Positions 1 to 9,611 of a stretch of DNA of 64,000 nucleotides are shown one piece after another; the first letter of the stretch is position 1; every line of letters starts with the position of its first letter. The DNA lies in the NCBI RefSeq assembly GCF_003674095.1, contig NZ_RDBF01000010.1:1-64000 (forward strand), given 5' to 3'. Origin of the DNA: Aeromicrobium phragmitis. Lineage in GTDB: Bacteria > Actinomycetota > Actinomycetes > Propionibacteriales > Nocardioidaceae. Below the pieces are notes generated by a model that saw nothing but the letters and a program-made list of their open reading frames with translations, did not search any database and had not been told where the DNA came from. Made by a program: the position numbers and the translations under genes.

Positions 1-39
1 GCCATCGCCTACCCCGACCGGATCAACCCCTACCTCTGA
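1..39 (+). mobile_element. C-terminal tail of a probable IS transposase gene (partial, enters from the left)
   Basis: An open frame runs in from the left edge and stops with TGA at 37-39, encoding AIAYPDRINPYL. The following bases (about 50-75, TTACACAAACACCTTGACAG) resemble the end of actinobacterial IS256/Mutator-type elements, which often carry a GTGTAAGT-like motif just inside the terminal repeat. Immediately beyond, a DUF222 reading frame on the other strand is cut short, as expected if an element inserted there. The assignment rests on 12 codons plus an end motif recalled from memory, so the family is uncertain. The alternative is the tail of an unrelated host gene. Confidence 0.35.
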
Positions 40-57
40 AACCGAGACGGCACCCAC

Positions 58-423
58 TTACACAAACACCTTGACAGGCTCCAGCTTCCAGGCGCCGGCC
101 GCGATGATCGACACCCGCGCCGCATCCAACTCCCCATCACCGAACGCCGCCCACACAGCGGGCAGGTCATCACGCGCGGTCTCAGCCTCATGCAGGCGGG
201 CAGCCAGCTGATGCTCACTCCACCCGTTCGCCTGCGCGATCACCGACCGCACCGCCGCAATCTCAAGCTCCCGCGCCCGCGGTTCGAGCTCCCGCTCAAT
301 CCGAGCCGTCTCGGCATCGAGGTATTCCAGCATGCCCGACCAGCGGCGGTACTCCGCGAGAGCGTTCGCGCGCCGCAACTCGGCCACCAGGCCGACCCGG
401 ACGTCAGAGCTGCTCTCGATCAT
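58..423 (-). pseudogene. Truncated DUF222 (13E12-repeat type) protein, N-terminal 121 residues only
   Basis: The product has the usual beginning of DUF222/13E12 proteins: a helical N-terminus rich in Glu and Arg, then the segment 'SEHQLAARLHEAETARDDLP' and 'FGDGELDAARVSIIAAGAW'. Members of this family are normally several hundred residues long and end in an HNH endonuclease domain. Here the frame breaks off after about 115 family-like residues and terminates with the unrelated KLEPVKVFV, so the rest of DUF222 and the HNH domain are missing. The break coincides with the probable IS end at 40-85, so insertion is the likely cause. The start is ATG at 421-423. It is probably non-functional. Confidence 0.7.
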
Positions 424-480
424 GTTTCCAACCTAGAGAAGGCTACCGACATTGTTGAGGCCTTGTTCACAACCGTGCTT

Positions 481-641
481 GGTCTCGGTACGGCCCTCGT
501 TCCTCGGGTTTACTCGACCACCTATACCCGGCCATAGGTGGTCGAGTAGGGAGGTCGCTCAGCGACCGACCGTATCGAGACCACGTTTGCGTTCGTTGGT
601 CTCGATACGCTCCCTCGTTCCTCGGTCGCTACTCGACCAGC
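481..641. repeat. Three copies of the GGTCTCGATAC...ACTCGACCACC intergenic repeat (family A)
   Basis: A direct copy lies at 481-522, an inverted copy at 537-582 and a further direct copy at 598-641. Each has conserved ends (GGTCTCG.TAC and ACTCGACCA.C) around TCGTTCCTC. The first and second copies face each other and can pair into a long hairpin. The stretch between the truncated DUF222 gene and the metallopeptidase-like gene (424-658) holds nothing else that I can see. The hairpins could help terminate transcription from the leftward gene at 659-1108, but that is inference. The same family recurs near 8300, 25654 and 34556. Confidence 0.8.
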
Positions 642-658
642 TACTCGGCCGCCGCTCG

Positions 659-1108
659 TCAGGGGCGGGGATCGATGTCCTCCGGCGGTAGCTCCCACGC
701 CTCGGAGAGGCGCAGCAGCACGATGTCCCAGACGTTCTCCTCGAGCTCCGCGCCGGACCGCGAACGGGTGGTGATGGGGAGTCGGTAAAGCACGAGGCGG
801 TGCCCCGGCTCGGCGCTGAGCGGGTGGATGCTGCTGGCGGGGACCTCGTCGGCCCAGCCCTCCGGCAACAACGGGGCCTCCTCGACGGCGACTTCCACTG
901 GAGGTGCGCTGCGCGGACCGCGCTCGGTGATCGCCCGCATCACCTCGGCCACGAGATGATCGAAGGCGGCCCGCCGGCTGCGATCGGCCCGGATCCTCCG
1001 CGGCGAGAGCGGTCCGGGAAGCGACATCGGGCCGCGCACACCGCGACCGCGCCGATCACGTGTGCGGCCCGGTCGAGGGCCGTGCACGTGGCCCCCGAAG
1101 ACGTCCAT
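659..1108 (-). CDS. Zincin-like metallopeptidase-family protein (DUF1025 type), degenerate active site
   Basis: The 149-residue product begins with a basic Arg/Gly stretch ending 'RGRGVRGPM', followed by a helical segment (about 45-65), 'VEVAVEEAPLLP' and 'HRLVLYRLPITTR', the order seen in actinobacterial 'metallopeptidase family' proteins. In the classic family a C-terminal HExxH binds zinc. Here the matching helix reads 'ENVWDIVLLRLSEAW' with no HExxH, so peptidase activity is doubtful. It is divergent from the DUF3499 gene, the same pairing found upstream of manB in mycobacteria. The start at 1108 keeps the conserved basic N-terminus. Function is unknown. Confidence 0.7.
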   Translation of the reverse strand: MDVFGGHVHGPRPGRTRDRRGRGVRGPMSLPGPLSPRRIRADRSRRAAFDHLVAEVMRAITERGPRSAPPVEVAVEEAPLLPEGWADEVPASSIHPLSAEPGHRLVLYRLPITTRSRSGAELEENVWDIVLLRLSEAWELPPEDIDPRP

Positions 1109-1156
1109 GCGGTGAGCCTATCTCGCGCTGTCGGCCGCGCCGGTTACCCTCGTCGG

Positions 1157-1501
1157 GTGGGACAGAGACGATGCACGCGCACGGGGTGCTCGCAGCCGGC
1201 TATCGCGACCCTGACCTACGACTACGGCGATTCGGTGGCCGTGCTGGGCCCGCTCGCCACGTACGCCGAACCGCATTCCTACGACCTCTGCACCGAGCAC
1301 GCGAGCCGCCTCTCGGCGCCGCGAGGATGGCAGGTCTTGCGCCTCGCCACGCAGTCCAGCGAACCGCCGCCCCCGTCCGTCGATGACCTCGTCGCGCTCG
1401 CTGAAGCGGTGCGCGAAGTCGGGCGTCGTCCGGTCGAGCCCGACGAGGAGTCCGCTGGGGGTCGCCCGTCCCTGCGACTCGTGAGGCCCGATTCTCCGTG
1501 A
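1157..1501 (+). CDS. DUF3499 family protein
   Basis: A small protein of 114 residues starting at GTG 1157 with 'MGQRRCTRTGCSQPA', then 'ATLTYDYGDSVAVLGPL' and 'YDLCTEHASRLSAPRGW'. Cys6 and Cys11 near the N-terminus and the later CxxH are spaced like a small zinc-binding knuckle. The tail is acidic and low in complexity. DUF3499 proteins are confined to Actinobacteria and usually sit directly upstream of phosphomannomutase, as here, where its TGA overlaps the GTG of the mutase gene. No biochemical function is known to me. The longer upstream reading frame is rejected because the family begins at this GTG. Confidence 0.8.
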   Translation: MGQRRCTRTGCSQPAIATLTYDYGDSVAVLGPLATYAEPHSYDLCTEHASRLSAPRGWQVLRLATQSSEPPPPSVDDLVALAEAVREVGRRPVEPDEESAGGRPSLRLVRPDSP

Positions 1502-2853
1502 TCGATGCCCGGCTGCGCGCCATCGTCAAGGCCTACGACATTCGCGGGCTCTCGCCCCAGGAGCTCACGCCCCAAGTCGCCCGCGCGCTGGGGGCCGCGT
1601 TCGCCGACGAGGTCGGCATCAGCGCCGGTCGCGGGTCCGCCGTCATCGGCCATGACATGCGTGCCACGTCGCCGGTGCTGGTGGCAGCGCTGAGCGAAGG
1701 CATCCGCTCGAAGCGCGCTGACGTCGTCGACATCGGACTCGCCTCGACGGACGAGCTCTACGCCGCCTCGGGTCAACTCGACATGCCCGGCGTCATGGTG
1801 ACGGCCAGCCACAATCCCGCCGCGTACAACGGACTCAAGATGTGTCGCGCCGGGGCGCGCCCCATCGGCTTGCACACCGGGCTGTCGGCGATCGCGGAGG
1901 CGGCCTCAGCGCGCCTCGACACACCACCCTCCGAACCCGTCGGCCGCGTGACGGCTCGCGACTTCCTGGAGGAGTACGCGGAGCTCCTGCACCGCCTCGC
2001 TCCCGTGTCCGGCCGGCGCCTCACCGTCGTCGTCGACGCCGGCAACGGCATGGCCGGGCATACGGTGCCCGCCGTGTTCGCGAAGCTCGACGTCGACCTC
2101 GTCCCGCTCTATTTCGAGCTCGACGGCACCTTCCCGAATCACGAGGCCAATCCGCTCGATCCGAACACGCTGGTCGACCTCCAGGCCGCCGTCCTCGAAC
2201 ACGGGGCTGATCTGGGGCTGGCCTTCGACGGCGACGCCGACCGCTGCTTCGTCGTGGACGAACGCGGCGAGACCGTGTCACCTTCCGCGATCACCGCCCT
2301 CATTGCCTCGCGGTACCTGGCTGAGCAGCCGGGGGCTACGGTGCTCTATAACGCCATCTGCTCCAGGATCGTCCCCGAAGTGGTGGCGGAGCGGGGCGGC
2401 ACGGCGATCCGCACGCCCGTCGGCCATTCCCTGATCAAGGCCGAGATGGGCCGTACCCGAGCGGTCTTCGGCGGAGAGCACTCGGGTCACTTCTACTTCC
2501 GCGACTTCTACCTCGCCGATTCGGGCATGCTCGCCGCGCTGCATGTCCTCGGTGCCCTGGCCGAGGCCGGCGTCCCGGCCTCGCACCTCCTCGGCGCCTT
2601 CGAACGCTACGCCGGGTCGGGGGAGATCAACAGCACGGTCGACGACCAGTCCGCCGTCCTCGACCTCCTGCGCCGCGAGTATGCGACGTACGAGCTCGAC
2701 GAGCTGGACGGCCTGACCGTCACGGCCGACTCCTGGTGGTTCAACGTGCGCGCGTCCAACACCGAGCCCTTGCTCCGGCTCAACGTGGAGGCCGACGATC
2801 ATCAGACGATGGAGCGCATTCGCGACGAGGTGCTCGCCCGGATGAGGGCGTGA
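1498..2853 (+). CDS. manB: Phosphomannomutase/phosphoglucomutase
   Basis: A 451-residue alpha-D-phosphohexomutase that interconverts mannose-6-P and mannose-1-P (or the glucose forms), feeding GDP-mannose and glycan synthesis in the cytosol. Visible motifs in order: the catalytic phosphoserine loop TASHNP with Ser104, the Mg-binding DGDADR at 244-249, the sugar-binding GGEHSGH at 325-331, and the phosphate-binding 'RASNTEPLLRLNVEA' near the C-terminus. Length and order are standard. The GTG start overlaps the stop of DUF3499 (GTGA), which suggests translational coupling. Substrate preference (mannose or glucose) cannot be read from the sequence; actinobacterial context favours ManB. Confidence 0.93.
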   Translation: MIDARLRAIVKAYDIRGLSPQELTPQVARALGAAFADEVGISAGRGSAVIGHDMRATSPVLVAALSEGIRSKRADVVDIGLASTDELYAASGQLDMPGVMVTASHNPAAYNGLKMCRAGARPIGLHTGLSAIAEAASARLDTPPSEPVGRVTARDFLEEYAELLHRLAPVSGRRLTVVVDAGNGMAGHTVPAVFAKLDVDLVPLYFELDGTFPNHEANPLDPNTLVDLQAAVLEHGADLGLAFDGDADRCFVVDERGETVSPSAITALIASRYLAEQPGATVLYNAICSRIVPEVVAERGGTAIRTPVGHSLIKAEMGRTRAVFGGEHSGHFYFRDFYLADSGMLAALHVLGALAEAGVPASHLLGAFERYAGSGEINSTVDDQSAVLDLLRREYATYELDELDGLTVTADSWWFNVRASNTEPLLRLNVEADDHQTMERIRDEVLARMRA

Positions 2854-2906
2854 CGCGGCCCGGGGGAGTCCCACATTCGCGACGGGTCACGGCCTAGGCT
2901 GGAGCC

Positions 2907-3101
2907 ATGAACCTCGATCCCGCGCTCTTGGAGATCCTCGTCTGCCCGCAGTGCCGCTCGGCCCTGTTCGTAGACGCCGACGCGGGCGAGCTCATCTGCA
3001 ACGCCTGTGCCCTCGCGTACCCGGTGCGCGACGACATCCCGGTGATGCTCGTGGACGAGGCGCGCCCGCTCGGCGAAGCGGCTGCGGCGCCCTCGCCGTG
3101 A
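2907..3101 (+). CDS. Trm112-like/UPF0434 zinc-ribbon protein
   Basis: 64 residues with a CPQC...CNAC four-cysteine zinc ribbon at about residues 12-34 and the conserved ending '[18 protein letters not shown]'. Bacterial Trm112-like proteins are small zinc proteins; the eukaryotic ones activate methyltransferases, but the bacterial partner is not established. The gene follows manB by 53 bases on the same strand and is probably in the same transcription unit, as in other actinobacteria. Confidence 0.88.
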   Translation: MNLDPALLEILVCPQCRSALFVDADAGELICNACALAYPVRDDIPVMLVDEARPLGEAAAAPSP

Positions 3102-3155
3102 GCACCGCTCGGATAGTCTTGACACGTAGTTACCGATCAGTGCGCAGGAGTTGAG

Positions 3156-4898
3156 GTGGCCAGCAGCGACCACGGGGTTCTCGAACTGCTGACCGCGACC
3201 GAGGACCTTCTCGCCGCGGTCCGCACCGCCCCGCTGCGCCTGCAGACACCGCGGCTGAACGATGCGCGAGCCATCCAACGCGAGGTCACCGACCAGCTGT
3301 CCGACTTCGTCATTCCGCGGCTCAACCAGCTGGACGCGCCGATGCTGGTCGTCGTGGGCGGGTCGACCGGCGCGGGCAAGTCCACCCTGGTCAACTCGAT
3401 CGTCGGGCGTCACGTCAGCGACACCGGCGTGCTGCGCCCCACCACGCGCACACCCGTGCTCGTTCATCACCCCGACGACGCGGCGTGGTTCGCCTCCGAC
3501 CGCGTGCTGCCGGACCTCAAACGCACCGGGGAGAATCCCCACGAGGTGTACGCGCTGCGTCAGGTCAGCAGCCCCACCATCCCGGCGGGCCTGGCGATCC
3601 TGGACGCGCCGGACATCGACTCGATCGACGTCGGCAACCGCGAGCTCGCCGAACAACTGCTCGCCGCGGCCGACCTGTGGCTGTTCGTGACCTCCGCGGC
3701 CCGCTATGCCGACCATGTTCCGTGGGACTACCTGCGACGGGCCGCCGAGCGCAGCGCGTCGGTAGCCGTCGTCCTCGACCGCACGCCTGCCGACGCCGTG
3801 GAGGACGTGCGCCGTCACCTGGCCCGGATGATGACGGCGCGAGGGCTCTCCGACTCGCCGTTGTTCACGGTCCGCGAGTCGCCCGTCAACAGTCGCGGCA
3901 TGCTGCCGTTCGACGAGGTCGGACAGATCGTGCTGTGGCTCCAAGAGCTCGCCGCCGACGTGGTCGGCCGGCGCACCATCGTCGCGGCGACGCTGCACGG
4001 CGCGATCCGCCATGACGTCTTCCGCTCCCGCGACCTCGCCGATGAGATCGAGGAGCAAGCCGAGGCGGCCGAGGCGCTCGTCCACGACGTCGACACGATC
4101 TACCGCCGCGCCGTCGACGAGGTAGCCAGCGCCGCGACCGACGGCACGGTGCTCCGCGGCGAGGTGCTCGCTCGCTGGCAGGCCTTCGTCGGCACCGGCG
4201 AGGTGTTGCGTCGGCTCGAACAGACCGTCGGGTCCTGGCGCGATCGCGTCGCCGCCCGCGCCGTGCGGCAGGTCGATCCGCAAACGGTGAAATCGGCGAT
4301 CGGCCAAGGCTTGCACCTGCTGGTGGTCGAGCAGGCCGAGCGCGCGGCCGAGGAGACCGCTCGGGCCTGGGAGTCCGAGCCTGCCGGGCGGGCGCTGCTG
4401 GACGAGCATCGCGGCCTCGACCGCGCCTCGCGGGAGTTCAGCGCCCGCGCCGAACGTCTGGCGCGCGAGTGGCAGGAGTTCGTTCAGGAGCTCGTCGCCG
4501 AGCAGGGCGAGGGCAAGAAGGCGCGGGCGACCGCCGTGTCGACCGGGGTCAACGCCACCGGCATCGCCCTCATGGTCGCGGTGTTCGCCGGAACGGGCGG
4601 CATCACCGGTGCGGAGGTCGGCATCGCGGGAGGCACCGCGGTGGTCGCCCAGAAGCTGCTGCAGGCGGTGTTCGGCGACCAGGCGGTCCGCGACCTCGCC
4701 GACCGTGCCGCTACCGAGCTCTGCGCGCGCATCGAGGCGATCTTCGACGACGAGGCGCAGCGGTACCGGCGCCTGGTGCCTGAGCCCAAGTCCGTCCGCG
4801 CCGCGCAGCGCGAACTGCGTAAGGTGGCCAACCGGGCCGACGTGGTGCGGCTCGCGACCGACATCCGACGACCCACGATTCAGCAGGAGGGCGTGTGA
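3156..4898 (+). CDS. Dynamin-like large GTPase, first of a pair
   Basis: 580 residues starting at GTG 3156 after an AGGAG box. The GTPase domain has a P-loop GGSTGAGKST near residue 68, a switch-II-like 'LDAPDIDSID' near 150 and no obvious NKxD, with 'VLDRTP' in its place. A long helical region follows, rich in Arg and Glu (about 280-460), then a Gly/Ala/Val hydrophobic stretch 'GIALMVAVFAGTGGITGAE' that could insert in or lie on the membrane, and a basic helical tail. This is the architecture of bacterial dynamin-like proteins, which remodel membranes or stabilise division septa. The stop overlaps the GTG of a second GTPase, so the two are probably made together. Confidence 0.75.
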   Translation: MASSDHGVLELLTATEDLLAAVRTAPLRLQTPRLNDARAIQREVTDQLSDFVIPRLNQLDAPMLVVVGGSTGAGKSTLVNSIVGRHVSDTGVLRPTTRTPVLVHHPDDAAWFASDRVLPDLKRTGENPHEVYALRQVSSPTIPAGLAILDAPDIDSIDVGNRELAEQLLAAADLWLFVTSAARYADHVPWDYLRRAAERSASVAVVLDRTPADAVEDVRRHLARMMTARGLSDSPLFTVRESPVNSRGMLPFDEVGQIVLWLQELAADVVGRRTIVAATLHGAIRHDVFRSRDLADEIEEQAEAAEALVHDVDTIYRRAVDEVASAATDGTVLRGEVLARWQAFVGTGEVLRRLEQTVGSWRDRVAARAVRQVDPQTVKSAIGQGLHLLVVEQAERAAEETARAWESEPAGRALLDEHRGLDRASREFSARAERLAREWQEFVQELVAEQGEGKKARATAVSTGVNATGIALMVAVFAGTGGITGAEVGIAGGTAVVAQKLLQAVFGDQAVRDLADRAATELCARIEAIFDDEAQRYRRLVPEPKSVRAAQRELRKVANRADVVRLATDIRRPTIQQEGV

Positions 4899-6454
4899 CG
4901 GGCCCCTTGGACGACCGGCTCGCCGCGCTCGAAGCGGCTGTCGCAGCGGCCGAGGGCCGGCTGCGTGACGACCAGCTCGACGGCGCTCGCACTGCCCTCT
5001 CGCGAGCATCGGTCCGGCTGCGCAAATCGGCAGCCCACACGATCGTCGCTCTGGGCGGGGCCACCGGCTCGGGCAAATCGTCGCTGTTCAATGCGTTGAG
5101 CGGCATCGATCTCGCCGGCGTGGGGGTCAAGCGTCCGACCACCTCCTGGACCCTCGCCTGTACGTGGGGCGAGGACGACGCCTCGGAGCTGCTCGGCTGG
5201 ATCGGTATTCCGCCGCGCCATCAGCTCACCCGGCAGGGGCCGCTCGACGACGCCGACGGCACGGATTCGTCGCTCGACGGACTCGTGCTGCTCGACATGC
5301 CCGATCACGACTCCGTCGTCGAAGCGCACCAGCTCGAAGTCGACCGTGTCGTGGAGTTCGCCGATCTGTTCGTGTGGGTGCTCGATCCGCAGAAATACGC
5401 GGATGCCGCCATCCACGAGCGCTACCTTCAACCGTTGTCGCGGCACCGCGAGACCACGATCGTGGTGATGAATCAGATCGACCGGCTGGCGACCGAGGCG
5501 GACCGCGTCACAGCGCTGAACGATCTTCGCCGGATCCTCGACCGCGAGGGACTCACCGGGGTGCCGATCATCGCGACCTCCGCGCGTTCTGGCCGCGGGC
5601 TCGACGACCTGCGTGCCGAGATCTCGCGGCGCACCGTGGCCAAGGATGCCGCCGTCACCCGGCTGACGGCCGAGGTGCGTACGGCCGCGCAGGAGCTCGC
5701 CGACGTCGGCGGTACATCGGCTCCTCGAGGCCTCCAGCCCGAGGACCGCGATCGGCTGGTCGCGGCGCTCGAAGCGGGCACCGGCTCGGCGCAGATCGCG
5801 CAGTCCGTGGAATTCGCCACCGTCTCGGCGGGCACGGCCGCGACCGACTGGCCGCCGTTCGGACTGATCGCGCGAGGACGTCAGCGGCGCGCCGACCAGG
5901 AGCTGGAAGCCACCTCCGATCGCACGGCCGTCGAGCACGCGCGCGCCGAACTCGCCATCCGCGAGGCCGCCGAGTCCGCCGTCGAGGGCACCGCGCCGGC
6001 GTGGCGCGCGTCGATGTTGCGGGCTGCCGGCGGCAGTGGCGCCGTGGCCAATCGGGTGGATGCCGAAGTTCGTGCTCTGGACTTGCGCGAGCAGGGGACG
6101 CCCGTCTGGTGGGGGCTCGTCGGCGTCCTGCAATGGGCGCTCTTCGCGGCGATGCTGCTGGGCGTCGGATGGTTGATCCTCGCCGCCGTCGGCGTGGTGA
6201 GCGCCGGCCCCTCGCTGCTCGGGCTGCCCGCTGCCCTGTGGCTGGCGGCGGTGGGCGGCCTCGGCGGAATCGGGCTGACCTGGATGTCGCGGGCGCTCGT
6301 GCGGAGCGCTGCCCGCCGGCGGGCCGAGTACGTCGTCGAGCAGATCCGCGCCACGGTGGGCCGAGTCGTCGACGACGAGATCCTCGCGCGCATCGAGCGC
6401 GAACTGCGCGCGTACGAGACGTTTCGCACGCGGGTGCGCGACGCCGCTGCGTGA
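4895..6454 (+). CDS. Dynamin-like/YfjP-type GTPase with C-terminal membrane hairpin, second of a pair
   Basis: 519 residues. The GTPase motifs are complete: G1 GGATGSGKSS near residue 54, G3 'LLDMPDHDSV' near 130, G4 NQID near 190 and G5 TSA near 228. A helical region rich in Ala and Glu leads to two strong hydrophobic segments (roughly residues 400-430 and 435-465) forming a membrane hairpin, then a short helical tail. It starts at GTG 4895, inside the stop codon of the preceding GTPase. Tandem dynamin-like genes in Streptomyces and other actinobacteria act as hetero-oligomers; that this pair does so is inference. Annotation as an Era/YfjP GTPase is the alternative. Confidence 0.75.
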   Translation: MTGPLDDRLAALEAAVAAAEGRLRDDQLDGARTALSRASVRLRKSAAHTIVALGGATGSGKSSLFNALSGIDLAGVGVKRPTTSWTLACTWGEDDASELLGWIGIPPRHQLTRQGPLDDADGTDSSLDGLVLLDMPDHDSVVEAHQLEVDRVVEFADLFVWVLDPQKYADAAIHERYLQPLSRHRETTIVVMNQIDRLATEADRVTALNDLRRILDREGLTGVPIIATSARSGRGLDDLRAEISRRTVAKDAAVTRLTAEVRTAAQELADVGGTSAPRGLQPEDRDRLVAALEAGTGSAQIAQSVEFATVSAGTAATDWPPFGLIARGRQRRADQELEATSDRTAVEHARAELAIREAAESAVEGTAPAWRASMLRAAGGSGAVANRVDAEVRALDLREQGTPVWWGLVGVLQWALFAAMLLGVGWLILAAVGVVSAGPSLLGLPAALWLAAVGGLGGIGLTWMSRALVRSAARRRAEYVVEQIRATVGRVVDDEILARIERELRAYETFRTRVRDAAA

Positions 6455-6486
6455 TCGCTGTGCCCGGTCGATAGGCTGGAACGACC

Positions 6487-8151
<1,665 letters not shown>

Positions 8152-8169
<18 letters not shown>

Positions 8170-8280
8170 AGGTTCAGCCGGGTGAAGCGGCGCTTGCGCC
8201 GTTTGACGCGCGACTGAAGTTTCGGCCGGGTGAAGCGGCGCTTGCGCCGTTTGACGCGCGACTGAAGGTTCGGCCGGGTG
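8152..8280 (+). repeat. 48-bp tandem repeat, 2.7 units, overlapping the end of ettA
   Basis: Units at 8152-8199 and 8200-8247 and a partial unit at 8248-8280 begin CGTTTGACGCGCGACTGAAG and differ at only a few positions. The first unit supplies the last codons and the TGA of ettA. Units abut with no spacers, so this is not a CRISPR array. Each unit contains a TGACGCGCGACTGA core and an AAGCGGCGCTTGCGC segment able to fold on itself. The remainder of 8170-8380 is repeat family A. Confidence 0.9.
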
Positions 8281-8299
8281 GGGCCGACCCGCGCGGCGT

Positions 8300-8372
8300 G
8301 GTCTCGATACGGCCCTCGTTCCTCGGGCCTACTCGACCGACGAGGGGGTGAGCTCGGGTCTACTCGACCACC
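8300..8372 (+). repeat. Family A intergenic repeat, one copy plus a 3' half copy
   Basis: Positions 8300-8338 match the copy at 34556 through GGTCTCGATACGGCCCTCG and the ACTCGACC end. A second, partial copy (CTCGGGTCTACTCGACCACC) lies at 8353-8372. It ends 8 bases before the 3' end of the leftward MarR gene and fills the gap with the 48-bp repeat. Confidence 0.8.
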
Positions 8373-8380
8373 GAGACGGG

Positions 8381-8878
8381 TCAGAAGGAGCGGCCGCCGA
8401 GCTGGCCGGTGATGCGCTCCATGATGCGGCCGAGCGCTTCGAACTCCTCGGCCGTCGCATTGGCGACGAGGTACGTGTGCACGCCGCGCACATGCGTGTG
8501 CGCAGCCTCCGCCAGAACGGCGAAGCCGTGATCGGTCAGCACCGCGGTCACGCCGCGGCCGTCGGTGCTGCACTGGCCCCGCGCGACCATCCCGGCCTTC
8601 TCGAGCCGGGCGATGGTGTGCGTGATCCGGCTGCGCGAGTGCGCGACCTGCGCCGCCAGTTCGGCCATGCGGATCGACCGGTCGGGGGCCTCGGACAGCC
8701 GGACGAGGATCTCGTACTCCGACATGGACAGACTGTGGGCCTGACGCAGGTCGCGATCGAGCTGATCCATGAGGACCGTCGAGCCGCCCAGGAATGCGCG
8801 CCAGACACGCTGCTGCTCGGTCGACAACCACGGCGTGTCGTTGACTTCGGCGACCTCGAGAGGCGGACGGTTGTTCAT
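8381..8878 (-). CDS. MarR-family transcriptional regulator
   Basis: 165 residues. The winged-helix core spans about 35-120: 'LSMSEYEILVRLSEAPDRSI' (helix 2/3), 'MAELAAQVAHSRSRITHTIA' (recognition helix) and 'LEKAGMVARGQCSTDGRG' (wing with the conserved Asp-Gly-Arg-Gly). N- and C-terminal helices form the dimer interface. The ATG at 8876-8878 is chosen because a TAAACT -10 box read leftwards lies directly upstream, giving a leaderless transcript; the upstream extension in this frame would overlap the divergent promoter. It is divergent from the YceI gene, which it may control together with itself. The ligand is unknown. Confidence 0.88.
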   Translation of the reverse strand: MNNRPPLEVAEVNDTPWLSTEQQRVWRAFLGGSTVLMDQLDRDLRQAHSLSMSEYEILVRLSEAPDRSIRMAELAAQVAHSRSRITHTIARLEKAGMVARGQCSTDGRGVTAVLTDHGFAVLAEAAHTHVRGVHTYLVANATAEEFEALGRIMERITGQLGGRSF

Positions 8879-8885
8879 GTGAGCC

Positions 8886-8934
8886 AGTTTACGTGGTCGC
8901 GCACTTGATTGAAAGTTAAACCACCAGCTAGAGT
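8886..8934. promoter_or_regulatory. Divergent promoter pair for the MarR regulator and yceI
   Basis: Rightward: TTGATT at 8905-8910, 18-base spacer, TAGAGT at 8929-8934. Leftward: TTTCAA, 17-base spacer, TAAACT (complement of 8886-8891), placing the start of transcription at the MarR ATG. The two promoters overlap, so one bound regulator could affect both. I see no clean palindrome that I would name as the MarR site. Confidence 0.5.
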
Positions 8935-8981
8935 GAAGAACGTCAGCGCGATGCGACAACAGACTTTCCCTAGGAGACACC

Positions 8982-9539
8982 ATGACGAACGTGACCGCCG
9001 GCACGTGGAAGCTGGACCCGACTCACACCGAGATCGGCTTCCAGGTCCGCCACATCATGAGCAAGGTTCGCGGCAAGTTCGACAGCTTCGACGGCACCAT
9101 CGTCACCGGCTCGAACGCCACCGACTCGAGCGTCGAGGTCTCGGTGGACCTCAGCTCGATCAACACCGGCACCGCCGACCGTGATGCCCACCTGCGCTCG
9201 GCCGACTTCTTCGACGTCGAGACCCACCCCTCGATGACCTTCACGAGCACCGGCATCCGCCAGGAGAGCGACGACGAGTTCGTCGTGACCGGCGACCTCA
9301 CGATCCGCGGCGTCACCAAGCCCATCGAGCTCGAGGCGGAGTTCCTGGGCGAGGGCGGCGACCCGTGGGGCGGCACTCGCGTCGGCGTCGAGGCCAAGGG
9401 CGAGATCAGCCGCAAGGAGTTCGGCATCGACTTCAACATCCCGCTCGAGGGTGACAAGGTCATGATCGGCGACAAGATCAAGCTCCAGATCGTGGCTGAG
9501 GCCGTCCTGCAGACCGAGGACGCCAGCGCGAACGCCTGA
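8982..9539 (+). CDS. YceI-family lipid-binding protein
   Basis: 185 residues with the YceI beta-barrel signature from the start: 'GTWKLDPTHTEIGFQVRHIM', 'VRGKFDSFDGTI', 'SSINTGTADRDAHLRSADFF', 'HPSMTFTSTGI', 'DLTIRGVTKPIELEAEFLG' and 'RKEFGIDFNIPL'. YceI proteins bind isoprenoid or amide lipids in a long hydrophobic barrel. No signal peptide is visible, so this copy is cytosolic, as is common in actinobacteria. A GGAGA box precedes the ATG. It is divergent from the MarR gene and followed by a strong terminator at 9552-9589. Confidence 0.92.
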   Translation: MTNVTAGTWKLDPTHTEIGFQVRHIMSKVRGKFDSFDGTIVTGSNATDSSVEVSVDLSSINTGTADRDAHLRSADFFDVETHPSMTFTSTGIRQESDDEFVVTGDLTIRGVTKPIELEAEFLGEGGDPWGGTRVGVEAKGEISRKEFGIDFNIPLEGDKVMIGDKIKLQIVAEAVLQTEDASANA

Positions 9540-9551
9540 TCTTCCCAGATC

Positions 9552-9589
9552 CGAAAGCCCCCGCCATTCCCCCGAGGCGGGGGCTTTCG
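9552..9589 (+). terminator. Intrinsic-type hairpin after yceI
   Basis: CGAAAGCCCCCGCC pairs with GGCGGGGGCTTTCG around a 10-base loop, giving a perfect 14-bp stem. It lies 13 bases after the yceI stop and just before the convergent TetR gene, so it probably serves both directions. There is no clear U-tract, which is usual in high-GC genomes. Confidence 0.8.
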
Positions 9590-9611
9590 CCTGTCCCGGG
9601 GCGGGAAGGCG

